A stretch of 64,000 bases of DNA from Rhodanobacteraceae bacterium (GCA_024234055.1 JACKOW010000002.1:620001-684000), one strand, 5' to 3'. Positions 1 to 9,884 are shown, counted from the first letter of the stretch. The notes: a model not told the origin generated them from the sequence alone. Translations and numbers: made by a program.

Positions 1-32
1 GGTCAACGCTCGCGACGCACAGGGACAGATTC

Positions 33-3000
33 ATGGCATGCAAGCACCGCTACTCCCGCGCTCTCCCAGGCATCGTCCTCGGCCTGACGCTGATCGGCAG
101 CCTCGCCGAAGCCGCGGTTGATTTCGGCGATCTGCACTGGCGATCGATAGGCCCCCATCGCGGCGGTCGCGTGCTGGCGGTGGCCGGCGTGCCCGGGCAG
201 CCGCAGCACTTCTATTTCGGAGCCGTCAACGGCGGCGTCTGGGAAACCCTGGATGCGGGCCGCACCTGGCAGCCGATCTTCGACGATCAACCGATCGGAT
301 CGATCGGCGCCATCGCCGTCGCCGACAGTGATCCCAAGGTGCTCTTTGTGGGCACCGGCGAGGCCGACATGCGCTCGGACATCGCCCAGGGCGATGGTGT
401 CTATCGCTCCGCTGATGGTGGCAAGACCTGGGCCCATGTCGGCCTTGCCGACAGCCAGCAGATCGGGAAGATCCTGATCGATCCAAGCGATGCCGACACG
501 GTCTATGTGGCGGCCCTCGGTCATCCCTACGGACCCAATGAGGAACGCGGCGTGTTCCGTTCGCGTGATGGCGGACAGCACTGGCAGCGGGTGCTGGGGG
601 AAGGCAGCGATACCGGCGCCATCGATCTGGCCTTCGAGCCGGGCAATTCCAGGGTGATCTACGCGGCAATGTGGCAAACCCGGCGTACACCCTGGAACAT
701 CTATCCACCCGCCAATGGCCCGGGCTCCGGCCTGTACAAATCCAGCGATGGCGGCGACAGCTGGCAGCAGATTGTCGGCAACGGCTTTCCTGACAAGGTC
801 GGCCGGATTGGCGTCGGCATCTCCGCCAGCGCACCGCAGCGGGTGTACGCCATCGTCGACGCTGACGAAGGCGGCTTGTACCGATCCGACGATGCCGGCG
901 CGCACTGGCGCCGGAGCAGCGCCGACATCCGCCTGTGGCAACGCGGCTGGTACTTCGGACGGGTCACCATCGATCCGGCCAATGCCGACATCGTCTATGT
1001 CCTGAATACCATCGTGCTGCGTTCGGACGACGGCGGCACTCGCTTCGCCGCGAACAAGGGCGACAACACCGGCGACGATTTCCACGAGATGTGGATCGAC
1101 CCCGAGGACTCGAACCGCCAGATTCTGGGCGTGGACCAGGGCGCGATCATCAGCATGAACGGCGGCGCCAGCTGGAGCAGCTGGCACAACCAGCCGACCG
1201 CGCAGATGTATCACGTCAGCACCGACCAGGGCTTCCCCTACCGCGTCTACGGCGCTCAGCAGGACTCGGGCGCCGTCGGCCTGCCGAGTTCAGCCATCGG
1301 CAATGCCCGCATCTCCATGCAGCAGTTCAAGGAAGTCACGGCTGGCGGCGAGAGCGGCATGATCGCGCCCGATCCCACCGACCCCAGCATCATCTATGGC
1401 GGCAACGTCGACCGCCTCGATCTGAAGACCGAGCAAAGCCGCAACATCGACCCCACGCTGGCACAACCGGCCGAGTTGTACCGGCGCACCTGGACCCTGC
1501 CCCTGGCCTTCAATCGGGCCAATCCCAAGGTGCTGTACTGGGCCAATCAGCAACTGTTCCGCACCGAGGATGGCGGCGAGCACTGGACCGTCATCAGTCG
1601 CGATCTGACCCGCGAGGATCCAGGTGCTCCGCCCAATCTGGATGCGATCAGCGCTGCCAACAATCTCGGCACCGGTCCGCGCCGTGGCGTGATCTATTCG
1701 ATTGCCTCATCGCCGCTGGATGCCAAACTGCTGTGGGTGGGTACCGACGACGGGCTGATCTGGCGTTCCGACGACGAGGGTCGCTTCTGGTTTCCGGTGA
1801 CGCCCAACGGCGTTGGTCCCTGGGCGAAGATTGCCGGTCTGGAAGCCTCGGCCTTCAATGCCGACCACGCCTACGCAGCGGTTGATCGTCATCGCATCGA
1901 AGATCGCCGCCCCTACATCTACCGCACCCGCGATCGCGGCCTGACCTGGACGTTGATCGTGGGCGGCATCCGCGATGGCGATTTCGTCAACGCCGTGCGC
2001 GCCGACCCGGTGCGACCGGGGCTGCTGTATGCGGCCACTGAACTCGGGGTCTACATTTCCTTCGATGACGGCGACCACTGGCACAGCCTGCAGATGAATC
2101 TGCCGCGCACCTCGGTACGGGATCTGGTGGTGCACGATCGCGATCTGGTCATCGCCACCCACGGCCGCGGCTTCTGGATTCTGGACGATGTGTCGGCGCT
2201 GCGGCAGCTGATCGATCCGGCCGACCTGGCCCAGACCCGGCTGTACGCGCCGGCCCCCAGCGTGCGCGTGCGTCCCGCCGGATTCACCGGTACGCCGCTG
2301 CCAGGGGACGAGCCCACGTCGGAGAATCCGCCCTTCGGCGCCTACCTCGATTACAGCCTGGCAGCGACCCCGAAAGAGCCGGTCCGGCTCACGATCCACG
2401 ACGCTGCCGGCAAACGGGTTCGCAGCTATTCCAGCAGCGATGCAGCGCCCGCCTACGATGCGCTGAGCGCCGGCCATGCCGCCGAATGGGCCGAAGTGGT
2501 ACACACACTCAAGGCCGCGCCAGGTCTGCATCGCTTTGTCTGGCCCTGGCGCTATCCGGCGCTCAGCGCCGATGGCGATGCCTGGGCCGACGGCGCGCTG
2601 GCGCCGCCGGGCGAGTATCGGATCGTGCTCAGCGTGGATGGCAAGGACTACACGCAGACACTTCAGGTTGTGCCCGATCCACGCATCGATCTGTCGAACG
2701 AGGCCTATCAGGCGCAGTTCGAGTTCGCCCGCGAGATCGAAGGCGTCCAGCTGCGCCTGGGTTCGGCGCAGGCCGAGGCCAATGCCTTGCACCAATCCGT
2801 GAAGCTGGCGGCGGCCAGCGCCACTGGAGATCTGCAAACGGCACTGCAGGACTTCGACCATCGCGTGATGGAACTCGCCGGCATCAACGAGGCGCCCAAC
2901 CCGAAGAACGCCTGGGCCTTTCCGCCCAGGAGCACGCGCAGTTTCAGCTTTCTGGCGCAGGCGCTGGGCAAACTGGCGCATGCCGTGGACTCAGCCGATG

Positions 3001-3191
3001 CCGCACCCAGCGCCGATGCCCGTCAGGGCCTGGACCTGCTGAAGCCGCTGCTCGAGGTCTCGCTGACGAACTGGGAGCAGCTCAGCACCGTGGATCTGGC
3101 TGCCGTGAATGCCAAGCTCAAGCGTGCCGGCAAGACCAGGCTCAGGGTGGAAGAGCCCGGCGTATCCGCGAAGACCAGATCGTCCGATTGA
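33..3191 (+). CDS. Secreted BNR/sortilin-type beta-propeller protein (glycosyl hydrolase-like)
   Basis: The 1052-residue product starts with a basic N-terminus and a hydrophobic stretch ending near Ala27, so it is probably exported. From about residue 30 to 720 it carries many Asp-box/BNR-type repeats of the form S-x-D-G-G-x-x-W (SADGGKTW, SRDGGQHW, SSDGGDSW, SDDGGTRF, TEDGGEHW), the repeat of sialidase and VPS10/sortilin propellers. The last 300 residues have an all-beta segment and then a helical stretch without repeats. This layout matches the large bacterial proteins usually annotated as glycosyl hydrolase or WD40/YVTN repeat proteins, whose substrates are mostly unknown. I see no sialidase catalytic signature, so an enzymatic role is unproven. 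The ATG at 33 is preceded by AGGGA at a suitable distance. The gene stands alone, followed by a repeat-filled spacer. Confidence 0.8.
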   Translation: MACKHRYSRALPGIVLGLTLIGSLAEAAVDFGDLHWRSIGPHRGGRVLAVAGVPGQPQHFYFGAVNGGVWETLDAGRTWQPIFDDQPIGSIGAIAVADSDPKVLFVGTGEADMRSDIAQGDGVYRSADGGKTWAHVGLADSQQIGKILIDPSDADTVYVAALGHPYGPNEERGVFRSRDGGQHWQRVLGEGSDTGAIDLAFEPGNSRVIYAAMWQTRRTPWNIYPPANGPGSGLYKSSDGGDSWQQIVGNGFPDKVGRIGVGISASAPQRVYAIVDADEGGLYRSDDAGAHWRRSSADIRLWQRGWYFGRVTIDPANADIVYVLNTIVLRSDDGGTRFAANKGDNTGDDFHEMWIDPEDSNRQILGVDQGAIISMNGGASWSSWHNQPTAQMYHVSTDQGFPYRVYGAQQDSGAVGLPSSAIGNARISMQQFKEVTAGGESGMIAPDPTDPSIIYGGNVDRLDLKTEQSRNIDPTLAQPAELYRRTWTLPLAFNRANPKVLYWANQQLFRTEDGGEHWTVISRDLTREDPGAPPNLDAISAANNLGTGPRRGVIYSIASSPLDAKLLWVGTDDGLIWRSDDEGRFWFPVTPNGVGPWAKIAGLEASAFNADHAYAAVDRHRIEDRRPYIYRTRDRGLTWTLIVGGIRDGDFVNAVRADPVRPGLLYAATELGVYISFDDGDHWHSLQMNLPRTSVRDLVVHDRDLVIATHGRGFWILDDVSALRQLIDPADLAQTRLYAPAPSVRVRPAGFTGTPLPGDEPTSENPPFGAYLDYSLAATPKEPVRLTIHDAAGKRVRSYSSSDAAPAYDALSAGHAAEWAEVVHTLKAAPGLHRFVWPWRYPALSADGDAWADGALAPPGEYRIVLSVDGKDYTQTLQVVPDPRIDLSNEAYQAQFEFAREIEGVQLRLGSAQAEANALHQSVKLAAASATGDLQTALQDFDHRVMELAGINEAPNPKNAWAFPPRSTRSFSFLAQALGKLAHAVDSADAAPSADARQGLDLLKPLLEVSLTNWEQLSTVDLAAVNAKLKRAGKTRLRVEEPGVSAKTRSSD

Positions 3192-3297
3192 GACACGGAC
3201 CTGCCTTCCCGAGCCGCTCCCGCAGCTCGACCGTCGATGCTGCACCAGGCATTTCGCCAGCCATTGAATTGATGAAGTTGGCACAAAACCGCCTGTC

Positions 3298-3378
3298 GTA
3301 GCCCCAAGTGCGCGCAGCGCTCTGCGGGCGGTGACGCGAAAGCGCCCCGCTGAGCCGCTGCGCGGCACAACGGGCTAC
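3298..3378 (+). repeat. GTAGCC...GGCTAC dispersed repeat, copy A
   Basis: This 81-bp element begins GTAGCC and ends GGCTAC, so its termini are inverted. A copy with only a handful of differences lies at 23806-23885 in the same orientation. Internal CGCGCAGCGCT and GCCGCTGCGCGGC segments can form hairpins. It lies in the 469-bp spacer 3192-3660, where I find no gene. The spacer also holds the 3421-3461 and 3507-3531 repeats, and I see nothing else in it. Confidence 0.8.
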
Positions 3379-3420
3379 GCACGACCGTTTTCCGGGCAGA
3401 TCGAAGATATTCACGCTTTT

Positions 3421-3461
3421 CTTCGTGTTCTCTCTGCTTTTCCTTCGCGTTCTCTGCGTCC
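3421..3461 (+). repeat. CTTCGTGTTCTCTCTGC-type dispersed repeat, copy A
   Basis: This 41-bp pyrimidine-rich element matches 23932-23972 and 34648-34688 at about 36 of 41 positions each, all on the same strand. Copies A and B each follow a GTAGCC...GGCTAC repeat by roughly 45 bp, so the two families travel together. Confidence 0.75.
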
Positions 3462-3506
3462 GGCTTCTTGCCGCGACCTGCCTCAGGACGGGGTCGTCGC
3501 GGTGCC

Positions 3507-3531
3507 GGTCGCGACGCGAGGTCCCTCCTAC
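3507..3531 (-). repeat. REP-like unit (GTAGGAGGG...CGCGACC)
   Basis: The plus strand reads GGTCGCGACGCGAGG followed by TCCCTCCTAC, the reverse complement of the GTAGGAGCG...GCGCGACC unit. The same family occurs at 17835-17982 and 32701-32803. It is a single unit here. Confidence 0.7.
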
Positions 3532-3660
3532 AGGCAAATTCTTGGTTCATGGCCCATGGGCAGTTTCAGGCCGATACAGGTGGCCCGCAATGACGCCGAA
3601 ACTCCGCCTTCGGCCTCTGGATTGGTCAGTCATCATCCTGCACACCATTCCTAGCGGAAC

Positions 3661-4410
3661 TCAGACCTGACCCATACCGCCATCCACCGCGTACTCGGCG
3701 CCGGTGATGAACGAGGCATCGTCGGACAGCAGGAAGGCGGCAAGAGCAGCGACCTCGCTCGGCTTGCCGAACCGTCCGAGTGGTACCTGAGAGACAATCT
3801 GAGCACCAAATTCGGAGATGGCCTCGGGCGCCATGCCATTGCGTTCGAAGAACGGTGTTTCGATCGGACCCGGACTGACGGCATTGACTCTGATCTGCTT
3901 TGGCGCCAATTCGGCGGCCAGTACCTTGGTCAGGGTCCGCAAGGCTCCCTTGGTGGCCGCATAGATGGCGCTGCCGGGCATGCCCATGTCATCCACGATC
4001 GACGTCGTGAACAACAGATTGCTGCCCGCACCCAGCAGCGGCAGCAGGGCTCTCGCCTGCAACAATGGACCCCGTACGTTGACCGAGAAGTGCTCATCGA
4101 AGTCGGCGGCTTCAGCGGCATCAAAGGGCGCAAACCGACCGAATCCGGCGTTGAAATAGATACCATCGAGTTTCCCGGTGTGCGTGCGCACCGCCTCGAC
4201 CAGCGCGGCGCTGGATGCCGCCTCACCGGCATCGTTTCGCACATAGCGGGCGCCTTCGCCAAGCACGCCTCGCGCCTTGTCCAGAGATGCCTGGCGTGAG
4301 CCGGTGACGATCACGCGTGCGCCCTCGGCGATCAAGCGTTCGGCCGTGGCCAGACCGATACCGCTGGTGCCGCCAGTGATCAATATCCATCTATTGTCAA
4401 AACGATTCAT
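3661..4410 (-). CDS. SDR family NAD(P)-dependent oxidoreductase
   Basis: This is a 249-residue classical short-chain dehydrogenase/reductase of normal length. The cofactor motif TGGTSGIG is at 12-19, an NAG-type motif (FNAGFG) at about 86-91, the catalytic Ser near 137, and YAATK supplies Tyr150 and Lys154. The C-terminus ITGAEYAVDGGMGQV is typical of the family. It should be a cytosolic reductase of a carbonyl compound; the substrate cannot be read from sequence. The ATG is preceded by an excellent AGGAGG. It is divergently transcribed from the LysR gene starting at 4495, an arrangement that usually means the regulator controls the oxidoreductase. That link is inference. Confidence 0.9.
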   Translation of the reverse strand: MNRFDNRWILITGGTSGIGLATAERLIAEGARVIVTGSRQASLDKARGVLGEGARYVRNDAGEAASSAALVEAVRTHTGKLDGIYFNAGFGRFAPFDAAEAADFDEHFSVNVRGPLLQARALLPLLGAGSNLLFTTSIVDDMGMPGSAIYAATKGALRTLTKVLAAELAPKQIRVNAVSPGPIETPFFERNGMAPEAISEFGAQIVSQVPLGRFGKPSEVAALAAFLLSDDASFITGAEYAVDGGMGQV

Positions 4411-4494
4411 GGTCGCCTCCTGAGTGATTCGGGCCCGCTTGTCCCGCGTTGAAGGACAGATTAGGCTGTTCGCAAACGCTCAGGAATTCGCAAA

Positions 4495-5505
4495 ATGCGC
4501 AAGCCATCATTGCATGAACGCACAGGATCCCTGAGCTGGGATGATCTGCGCACCGTGCTGGCCGTGGCTCGCGCCCAAAGCCTGAGCGGCGCCGCACGGG
4601 CGCTGGAGGTAGGTCATTCGACCGTCTTTCGGCGCATCAACGATATCGAGGAGCGCTTGGGCACTCGCCTGTTCGAACGCCTGCGAGAGGGCTATCTGCC
4701 GAATGCACAAGGCGAGCTCATGGCCGAGGCCGCAGCGCAGATGGAACTGGCCGCGATCGAAGCCGAGCGCCAGGTACTGGGCGCCGATACGCGATTGCAG
4801 GGGGTGATCCGGGTGGCCAGCAGCGAGTTGCTCTCGGCCGGACTGCTGACCCGCGTACTTGGCGCCTTCCTGAGCGAACACCCGGACATTGATGTGGAGC
4901 TGATCGTGGCCAACCACCACGCCAACCTCAGTCGCCGCGAAGCCGATCTGGCCTTGCGGGCCACACCGCATCCGCCGCCGGAACTGGTGGGTCGTGAACT
5001 GGCGCGGGTCGACTATGCCGTCTATGCCCGCCGTGGCGCCTATGCCGGTCACGCCGACCTGCCGGCACTGGCCGGAGAGCGTTGGGTTGGACTCGACGAC
5101 AGTCTGTCGCATCTGCAGATTGCACAATGGTTGCGCCAGACCTATCCCCAGGTGCGACTGGCCTTGCGCAGCGATTCGCTGGCGGCCTTGATCAAGGCCG
5201 TAGCGGCGGGCATCGGCATCGCCGTCCTGCCACGCTTCGCCGCCGCTCAGGAGGACGCCATCGAACAGATCAGCGCGCCGCTCCAGGATGTGCAGATGCC
5301 GGTATGGCTGCTCAGCCATCCCGACAGCCGCGGCAACGCCAGGGTAAGGGCGCTGAGTCAGTTCCTGATCCAGCAGATTCCCCGCGAGCTCGGCTGCATC
5401 GTCAGCAATGGCGCTTGCCGGGAACGCCTGTGCGAGGCCGTGGGTGCGGAATCAGCCCAATGCACCGCGGGCCCACGCCAGAGGTCAAACCGGACGAGCG
5501 CTTAG
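4495..5505 (+). CDS. LysR-type transcriptional regulator
   Basis: The 336-residue product has an N-terminal winged helix-turn-helix (about residues 14-73; AARALEVGHSTVFRRI is the recognition region) followed by a LysR substrate-binding domain to about residue 300. The last 30 or so residues are an unusual polar tail containing two Cys. ATG 4495 follows AGGAA at 8 nt. The 84-bp gap to the divergent SDR gene contains two direct TTCGCAAA octamers (near 4469 and 4488), which could belong to an operator, but I would not insist on it. It probably regulates the SDR gene and itself; the ligand is unknown. Confidence 0.9.
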   Translation: MRKPSLHERTGSLSWDDLRTVLAVARAQSLSGAARALEVGHSTVFRRINDIEERLGTRLFERLREGYLPNAQGELMAEAAAQMELAAIEAERQVLGADTRLQGVIRVASSELLSAGLLTRVLGAFLSEHPDIDVELIVANHHANLSRREADLALRATPHPPPELVGRELARVDYAVYARRGAYAGHADLPALAGERWVGLDDSLSHLQIAQWLRQTYPQVRLALRSDSLAALIKAVAAGIGIAVLPRFAAAQEDAIEQISAPLQDVQMPVWLLSHPDSRGNARVRALSQFLIQQIPRELGCIVSNGACRERLCEAVGAESAQCTAGPRQRSNRTSA

Positions 5506-5663
5506 GTCAGTCGGCGCACATCGACAGACACCAGCGCAGTGCAGTCGCGGCGTTCTCGGTGAGCAGATTCGCGGGCAAAGCTTCACCTTCCCGCCATTGC
5601 CGTGCGCGGCCGGTGCAGCGATGCTAGCGAGCGATGTGCCCCCGCCGCAGCCGGAGCGATTTC

Positions 5664-8600
5664 ATGTTGACCCCTGTATCTGAATGGCTGAAGCGCTCGA
5701 TCGCGCCGGCCTGTTTGCTGGCCCTTGTCAGCCTCCTCGACTTGCGCCCGGCCCACGCTGCGGCCGACAGCAGCCTGTGGACCGACATCCCCGAGACCGG
5801 CATCGCCCGCACCGCCAGCCCGCGACAGATCGTGCCCTTGGCTTATCGCAGCGTACAGCTGGATCGCAACCAGCTGGCGGCGCTGCTGGCGCAGCTGCCG
5901 CTGGAAAGCGATGTGCCCGCCACTGAAAGCGACAAGATCCTGTCCTTGCCGCTGGCCGGTGGTGGCTTCAGCAGCTTCCGCGTCGTCGAGGCGCCGGTCA
6001 TGGAGCCGGCCCTGGCGGCGCAGTTCCCCGAGATTCGCACCTATCTGGGCCAGGGCATTGACGACCGCACGGCAACGCTGCGCTTCGATGTCACGCCATC
6101 CGGCTTCCACGCCCAGATCATCTCCTGGGAAGGCAGCACCTACATTGACCCGTACCAACCCGGCGATCTCGACCACTACATCGTCTACCGCAAGCGCGAT
6201 GCGCAGGAGCAGGGCGAGCGACCGCGCTGTCTGGTCACCGGCCAGGAGCTACCCAAGGATGCGCCGAACTTCCAGAAGCGCAACCAGGTGGTCAACGTGT
6301 CCTCGGGCACCAGCTTGCGCACCTATCGAGTGGCCATCGCCGCCACCGGCGAATACACCGCCTTCCATGGCGGCAACGTGGCTGGCGGCCTGGCTGCCGT
6401 AACGACCACGCTGAATCGCGTAGTCGGCATCTACGAACGCGAGCTCAGCGTGCGCATGACCCTGATCGCCAACAACAATCTGATCATCTACACCAACGCC
6501 GGTACCGATCCGTACACCAACAACGACGGCTTTGCGATGCTGAGCGAGAACCAGACCAATCTGAATGCGGTCATTGGCAATGCCAACTTCGACATCGGCC
6601 ATGTGGTCAGCACCGGCGGCGGCGGCGTTGCTGGCCTGGGCGTGGTCTGCAGCAGCTCCCAGAAGGGCCGCGGCGTCACCGGTTCGCCCTCGCCCGTCGG
6701 CGACCCCTTCGATGTCGATTATGTCGCTCACGAAATGGGCCATCAGTTCGGCGGCAACCATACCTTCAACAGTTCCAACAGTTCCTGCGGCGGGGGCAAT
6801 CGCAACGCTTCCACCGCCTATGAGGTGGGTAGCGGACTGACCATCCAGGCCTATGCCGGCATCTGCGGTGCCGACAATCTGCAAAGCAACAGCGCCGACT
6901 ATTTCCATCGTGCCAGTCTCAATGAAATGCTGGCCTTCACCACCAACCCCGGCAGCGGCGCCAGCTGCGGCGTGGCGACCGCCACCGGCAACACGCCGCC
7001 AACGGTGACCACGACGGCGGCCTTCACCATTCCGCGCTCGACCCCGTTCACGCTGACCGCCAGCGGCAGCGATCCGAATGGCGACACGCTGACCTATCTG
7101 TGGGAAGAATTCGACCTGGGACCGACCAACTCGCCGGCCGGCACTCTGAGTGACAACGGCGGGCCGCTGTTCCGCAATTTCTCGCCCTTGACCGGCCCCT
7201 CGCGCACCTTTCCCAGACTGCAGTACATCCTCAACAACGCCAATGTGCCGCCGCAGACGACCGGCGGCTTCCTGACCGGCGAGTTGCTGCCGAGCACCAA
7301 CCGCACGATGAATTTCCGGGTCACGGCGCGCGACAACCGCGCTGGTGGCGGCGGCACCAACGAAGCCTCGACCGCGATCACCGTCAATGCCGCTTCCGGG
7401 CCTTTTGCCGTGACCTCGCCCAATACCGCGGTCACGCTTGATGCCACCCAGCCGCAGACCATCACCTGGAATGTGGCCGGCACCAACGCGCCGCCGGTGA
7501 ATACGGCCACCGTGACCATCAGTCTGTCACTGGATGGTGGCAACACCTTCCCGCTGACGCTGGCCACCGGTGAGGCCAATGACGGCAGCGCCACGCTGAT
7601 CCTGGCCGGCGCCACACCGACCTCGCAGGGCCGAATCCGGATTGCCGCCGACAACAACGTCTACTTCGACATCTCCGACGTCAATTTCACCATCACCGGC
7701 AATGGCGGTACCCTGCCGGTGCTGGGCAACAGCGGGCAACAGCTGACCACTGGCAACGGCCTGATCGAACCCAATGAGTGCAACGATCTGACCGTCACCC
7801 TGAGCAATACCGGCACGGCGACAGCGACTGCGGTCAGCGCGGTCCTGTCCACCAGTACACCCAATGTCACCATCAGTCAGCCCAATGCCTCCTTTGCCGA
7901 CATCCCTGCCGGCCAGAGCCGCAGCAACACCACGGCTTTCCAGATCAGCACCGGCAGCGCGCTGGTGTGCTTCACCAACATCGACCTGACGCTGACGGTG
8001 ACCTACAGCGGCGGCGGTTCGCCCTATGTCAGCAACTTCAGCTTGCCGGTGGGCCAGGCTGCCGCCGGCGGCAACTACAGCTTTGCCAGCAGCACCGGGG
8101 CCACCATTCCCGGAGGCGGCACGCTGGTGGCTGGCAGCCAGGCCGATGATGCCGTGGTCGATCTGACTGTCCCCGCCGGGTTCAATTTCTCGGTGTACGG
8201 CACCCCCGTCAGCGCCGGCTCGACGCTGCGCGTGAGCACCAACGGCAATTTGCAAATTGTGGCCACCGGGGGATCTGCCGAATATGCCAACAGCGTCCTT
8301 CCAAGCGCCGGGACTGGCAATAGCCTGGGTTCCTTCCCGGCGTCATTGCCCGTATTGATGCCTTACTACGACGATCTGGATACCGCCGCCAGTGCAGTGA
8401 CGAACGGCGGCATCTACCAGCATCTGATTGGCAGCGCGCCGAATCAAAAATGGATTATTGAATGGCGCGGCGAGCGGCAAGGCACCAGCGGAAGCGCGAT
8501 CACCGTGAATGTGGCTATTGAGTTCAACGAGGCATCGAACCAGTTCAGCTACATCTACGGCTTGACCGGCGGAAACAGCGCCAACGGCGTCAGCGCCACC

Positions 8601-9842
8601 ATCGGTGTGCAAGCAGCGACCACCGGCACGACTTTCACCCAGTTCTCCTTCAACAGCGCCAGCGTTTCGCCAGGACAGCGGCTCACGGCGACTCTGCCGG
8701 CGGGCATCTGCAATGTCGGCAGCGGGCCTTGCGGCGGCGGTGGCACGCCCGGTGTCACGCTGGTCCAGAGCGGTGGCAGCACCGATGTGACCGAAGGCGG
8801 CGCTACCGACAGCTACACCGCCGTGCTGGACAGCCTGCCCAGCGGCGACGTGACGCTGACCCTGACCCCGGACGCCCAGGTCAGCGTCAATCCGTCGATG
8901 CTGACCTTCAACACCGGCAACTGGAACGTGCCGCAGCCGGTGACGGTCAGTGCCGTCGATGACAGCGTGGTCGAGGGCAATCACACTGGCACCATTACCC
9001 ACAGCGCATCAGGCGGTGGCTACAACGGCGTCAGCATCGCCAATGTCGTGGCCAACATCACCGACAATGACAGTGCCACGGTGACCACCGCACCGCTGGT
9101 GGTGGCGGAAGGCGACAGCGGTACCAGTTCGCAGCAACTGACGCTGCAACTGGCCGGCCAGGTCGCTGGTGGATTCACGGTCAACTACCAGACCCGCAAC
9201 GACACTGCCATCGCCGGTCAGGACTATGTGGCGGCGAGCGGCACGGTCAGCTTCGACGGCAGCGCCAATGCCAGTCGCACCATCACGCTGGGGATCACCG
9301 GCGACACCGTACCCGAAGCTGACGAACGCTTCTTTGTCGATCTCAGCACCACCGCCGCTCCGGCGGTACAGCTGTCACCGGCCGCAGTCAGTATCGACAT
9401 CATGAATGACGATCTCTACGCCGATCTGCTGGTCACCCACCAGCGCAACGCCGGTCCGTCCGGACCGGGACAGGCCATCAGCTACACCGCCACCGTGCTC
9501 AACCAGAGCAGCATCATCAACGTACCCAGCACCACCTTCAGCTATACGCTGGGCGCTGAGCTCGGCAGCGTGACCTGGACCTGCAGCGCCAGCGGCGGTG
9601 CCACCTGCCCGGCCAGCGGCAGCGGCGCGATCTCGCACAACATCGTGCTCCCCGCCGGCGGCAGTGTCAGCTACACGATCAACGCCGTGATTCTTGCCGG
9701 TACGGCTCCTGGGACCTCCGTGCAAACCACGGCCGCCGCAAACGTCATCGCGCCCTACAGCGATCCCAACACCGCCAACAACACGGTGCCGGTGCAGTTC
9801 ACCGTCAGCGGTGATGCCTTGTTTGCCAACGGCTTCGAGTAA
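5664..9842 (+). CDS. Giant secreted reprolysin-like zinc metallopeptidase with Calx-beta and DUF11 domains
   Basis: From ATG 5664 (GGAG 8 nt upstream; an in-frame ATG at 5634 is weaker) the product is about 1392 residues with a signal peptide ending near the AHA-A site. The zinc motif HEMGHQFGGNH at about residues 356-366 matches HExxHxxGxxH of the metzincin/reprolysin type, preceded by a prodomain-like region. Downstream come an Ig/fibronectin-like stretch (about 450-690), further beta-rich modules, a Calx-beta domain (about 1130-1250, with the ITDND linker before it) and a DUF11-like module (about 1255-1375). The protein ends in DALFANGFE, shared with the 50798-54745 product. It should be an exported protease. 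A hairpin follows the stop codon. GC content and codon use look like the neighbours. Confidence 0.88.
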   Translation: MLTPVSEWLKRSIAPACLLALVSLLDLRPAHAAADSSLWTDIPETGIARTASPRQIVPLAYRSVQLDRNQLAALLAQLPLESDVPATESDKILSLPLAGGGFSSFRVVEAPVMEPALAAQFPEIRTYLGQGIDDRTATLRFDVTPSGFHAQIISWEGSTYIDPYQPGDLDHYIVYRKRDAQEQGERPRCLVTGQELPKDAPNFQKRNQVVNVSSGTSLRTYRVAIAATGEYTAFHGGNVAGGLAAVTTTLNRVVGIYERELSVRMTLIANNNLIIYTNAGTDPYTNNDGFAMLSENQTNLNAVIGNANFDIGHVVSTGGGGVAGLGVVCSSSQKGRGVTGSPSPVGDPFDVDYVAHEMGHQFGGNHTFNSSNSSCGGGNRNASTAYEVGSGLTIQAYAGICGADNLQSNSADYFHRASLNEMLAFTTNPGSGASCGVATATGNTPPTVTTTAAFTIPRSTPFTLTASGSDPNGDTLTYLWEEFDLGPTNSPAGTLSDNGGPLFRNFSPLTGPSRTFPRLQYILNNANVPPQTTGGFLTGELLPSTNRTMNFRVTARDNRAGGGGTNEASTAITVNAASGPFAVTSPNTAVTLDATQPQTITWNVAGTNAPPVNTATVTISLSLDGGNTFPLTLATGEANDGSATLILAGATPTSQGRIRIAADNNVYFDISDVNFTITGNGGTLPVLGNSGQQLTTGNGLIEPNECNDLTVTLSNTGTATATAVSAVLSTSTPNVTISQPNASFADIPAGQSRSNTTAFQISTGSALVCFTNIDLTLTVTYSGGGSPYVSNFSLPVGQAAAGGNYSFASSTGATIPGGGTLVAGSQADDAVVDLTVPAGFNFSVYGTPVSAGSTLRVSTNGNLQIVATGGSAEYANSVLPSAGTGNSLGSFPASLPVLMPYYDDLDTAASAVTNGGIYQHLIGSAPNQKWIIEWRGERQGTSGSAITVNVAIEFNEASNQFSYIYGLTGGNSANGVSATIGVQAATTGTTFTQFSFNSASVSPGQRLTATLPAGICNVGSGPCGGGGTPGVTLVQSGGSTDVTEGGATDSYTAVLDSLPSGDVTLTLTPDAQVSVNPSMLTFNTGNWNVPQPVTVSAVDDSVVEGNHTGTITHSASGGGYNGVSIANVVANITDNDSATVTTAPLVVAEGDSGTSSQQLTLQLAGQVAGGFTVNYQTRNDTAIAGQDYVAASGTVSFDGSANASRTITLGITGDTVPEADERFFVDLSTTAAPAVQLSPAAVSIDIMNDDLYADLLVTHQRNAGPSGPGQAISYTATVLNQSSIINVPSTTFSYTLGAELGSVTWTCSASGGATCPASGSGAISHNIVLPAGGSVSYTINAVILAGTAPGTSVQTTAAANVIAPYSDPNTANNTVPVQFTVSGDALFANGFE

Positions 9843-9850
9843 GCAATCGG

Positions 9851-9874
9851 CGCGCCGCCCTGCCGGGCGGCGCG
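9851..9874 (+). terminator. Stem-loop after the metallopeptidase gene
   Basis: A perfect 10-bp GC stem (CGCGCCGCCC/GGGCGGCGCG) with a TGCC loop lies 8 nt after the stop codon. There is no T-tract, so termination is likely but not certain. Confidence 0.5.
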
Positions 9875-9884
9875 TCAGCAGGCT

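Noticed and set aside
3023..3654. Small open frames in the spacer 3192-3660
   Set aside because: They lie over dispersed repeats, show no family similarity and have no good start site.
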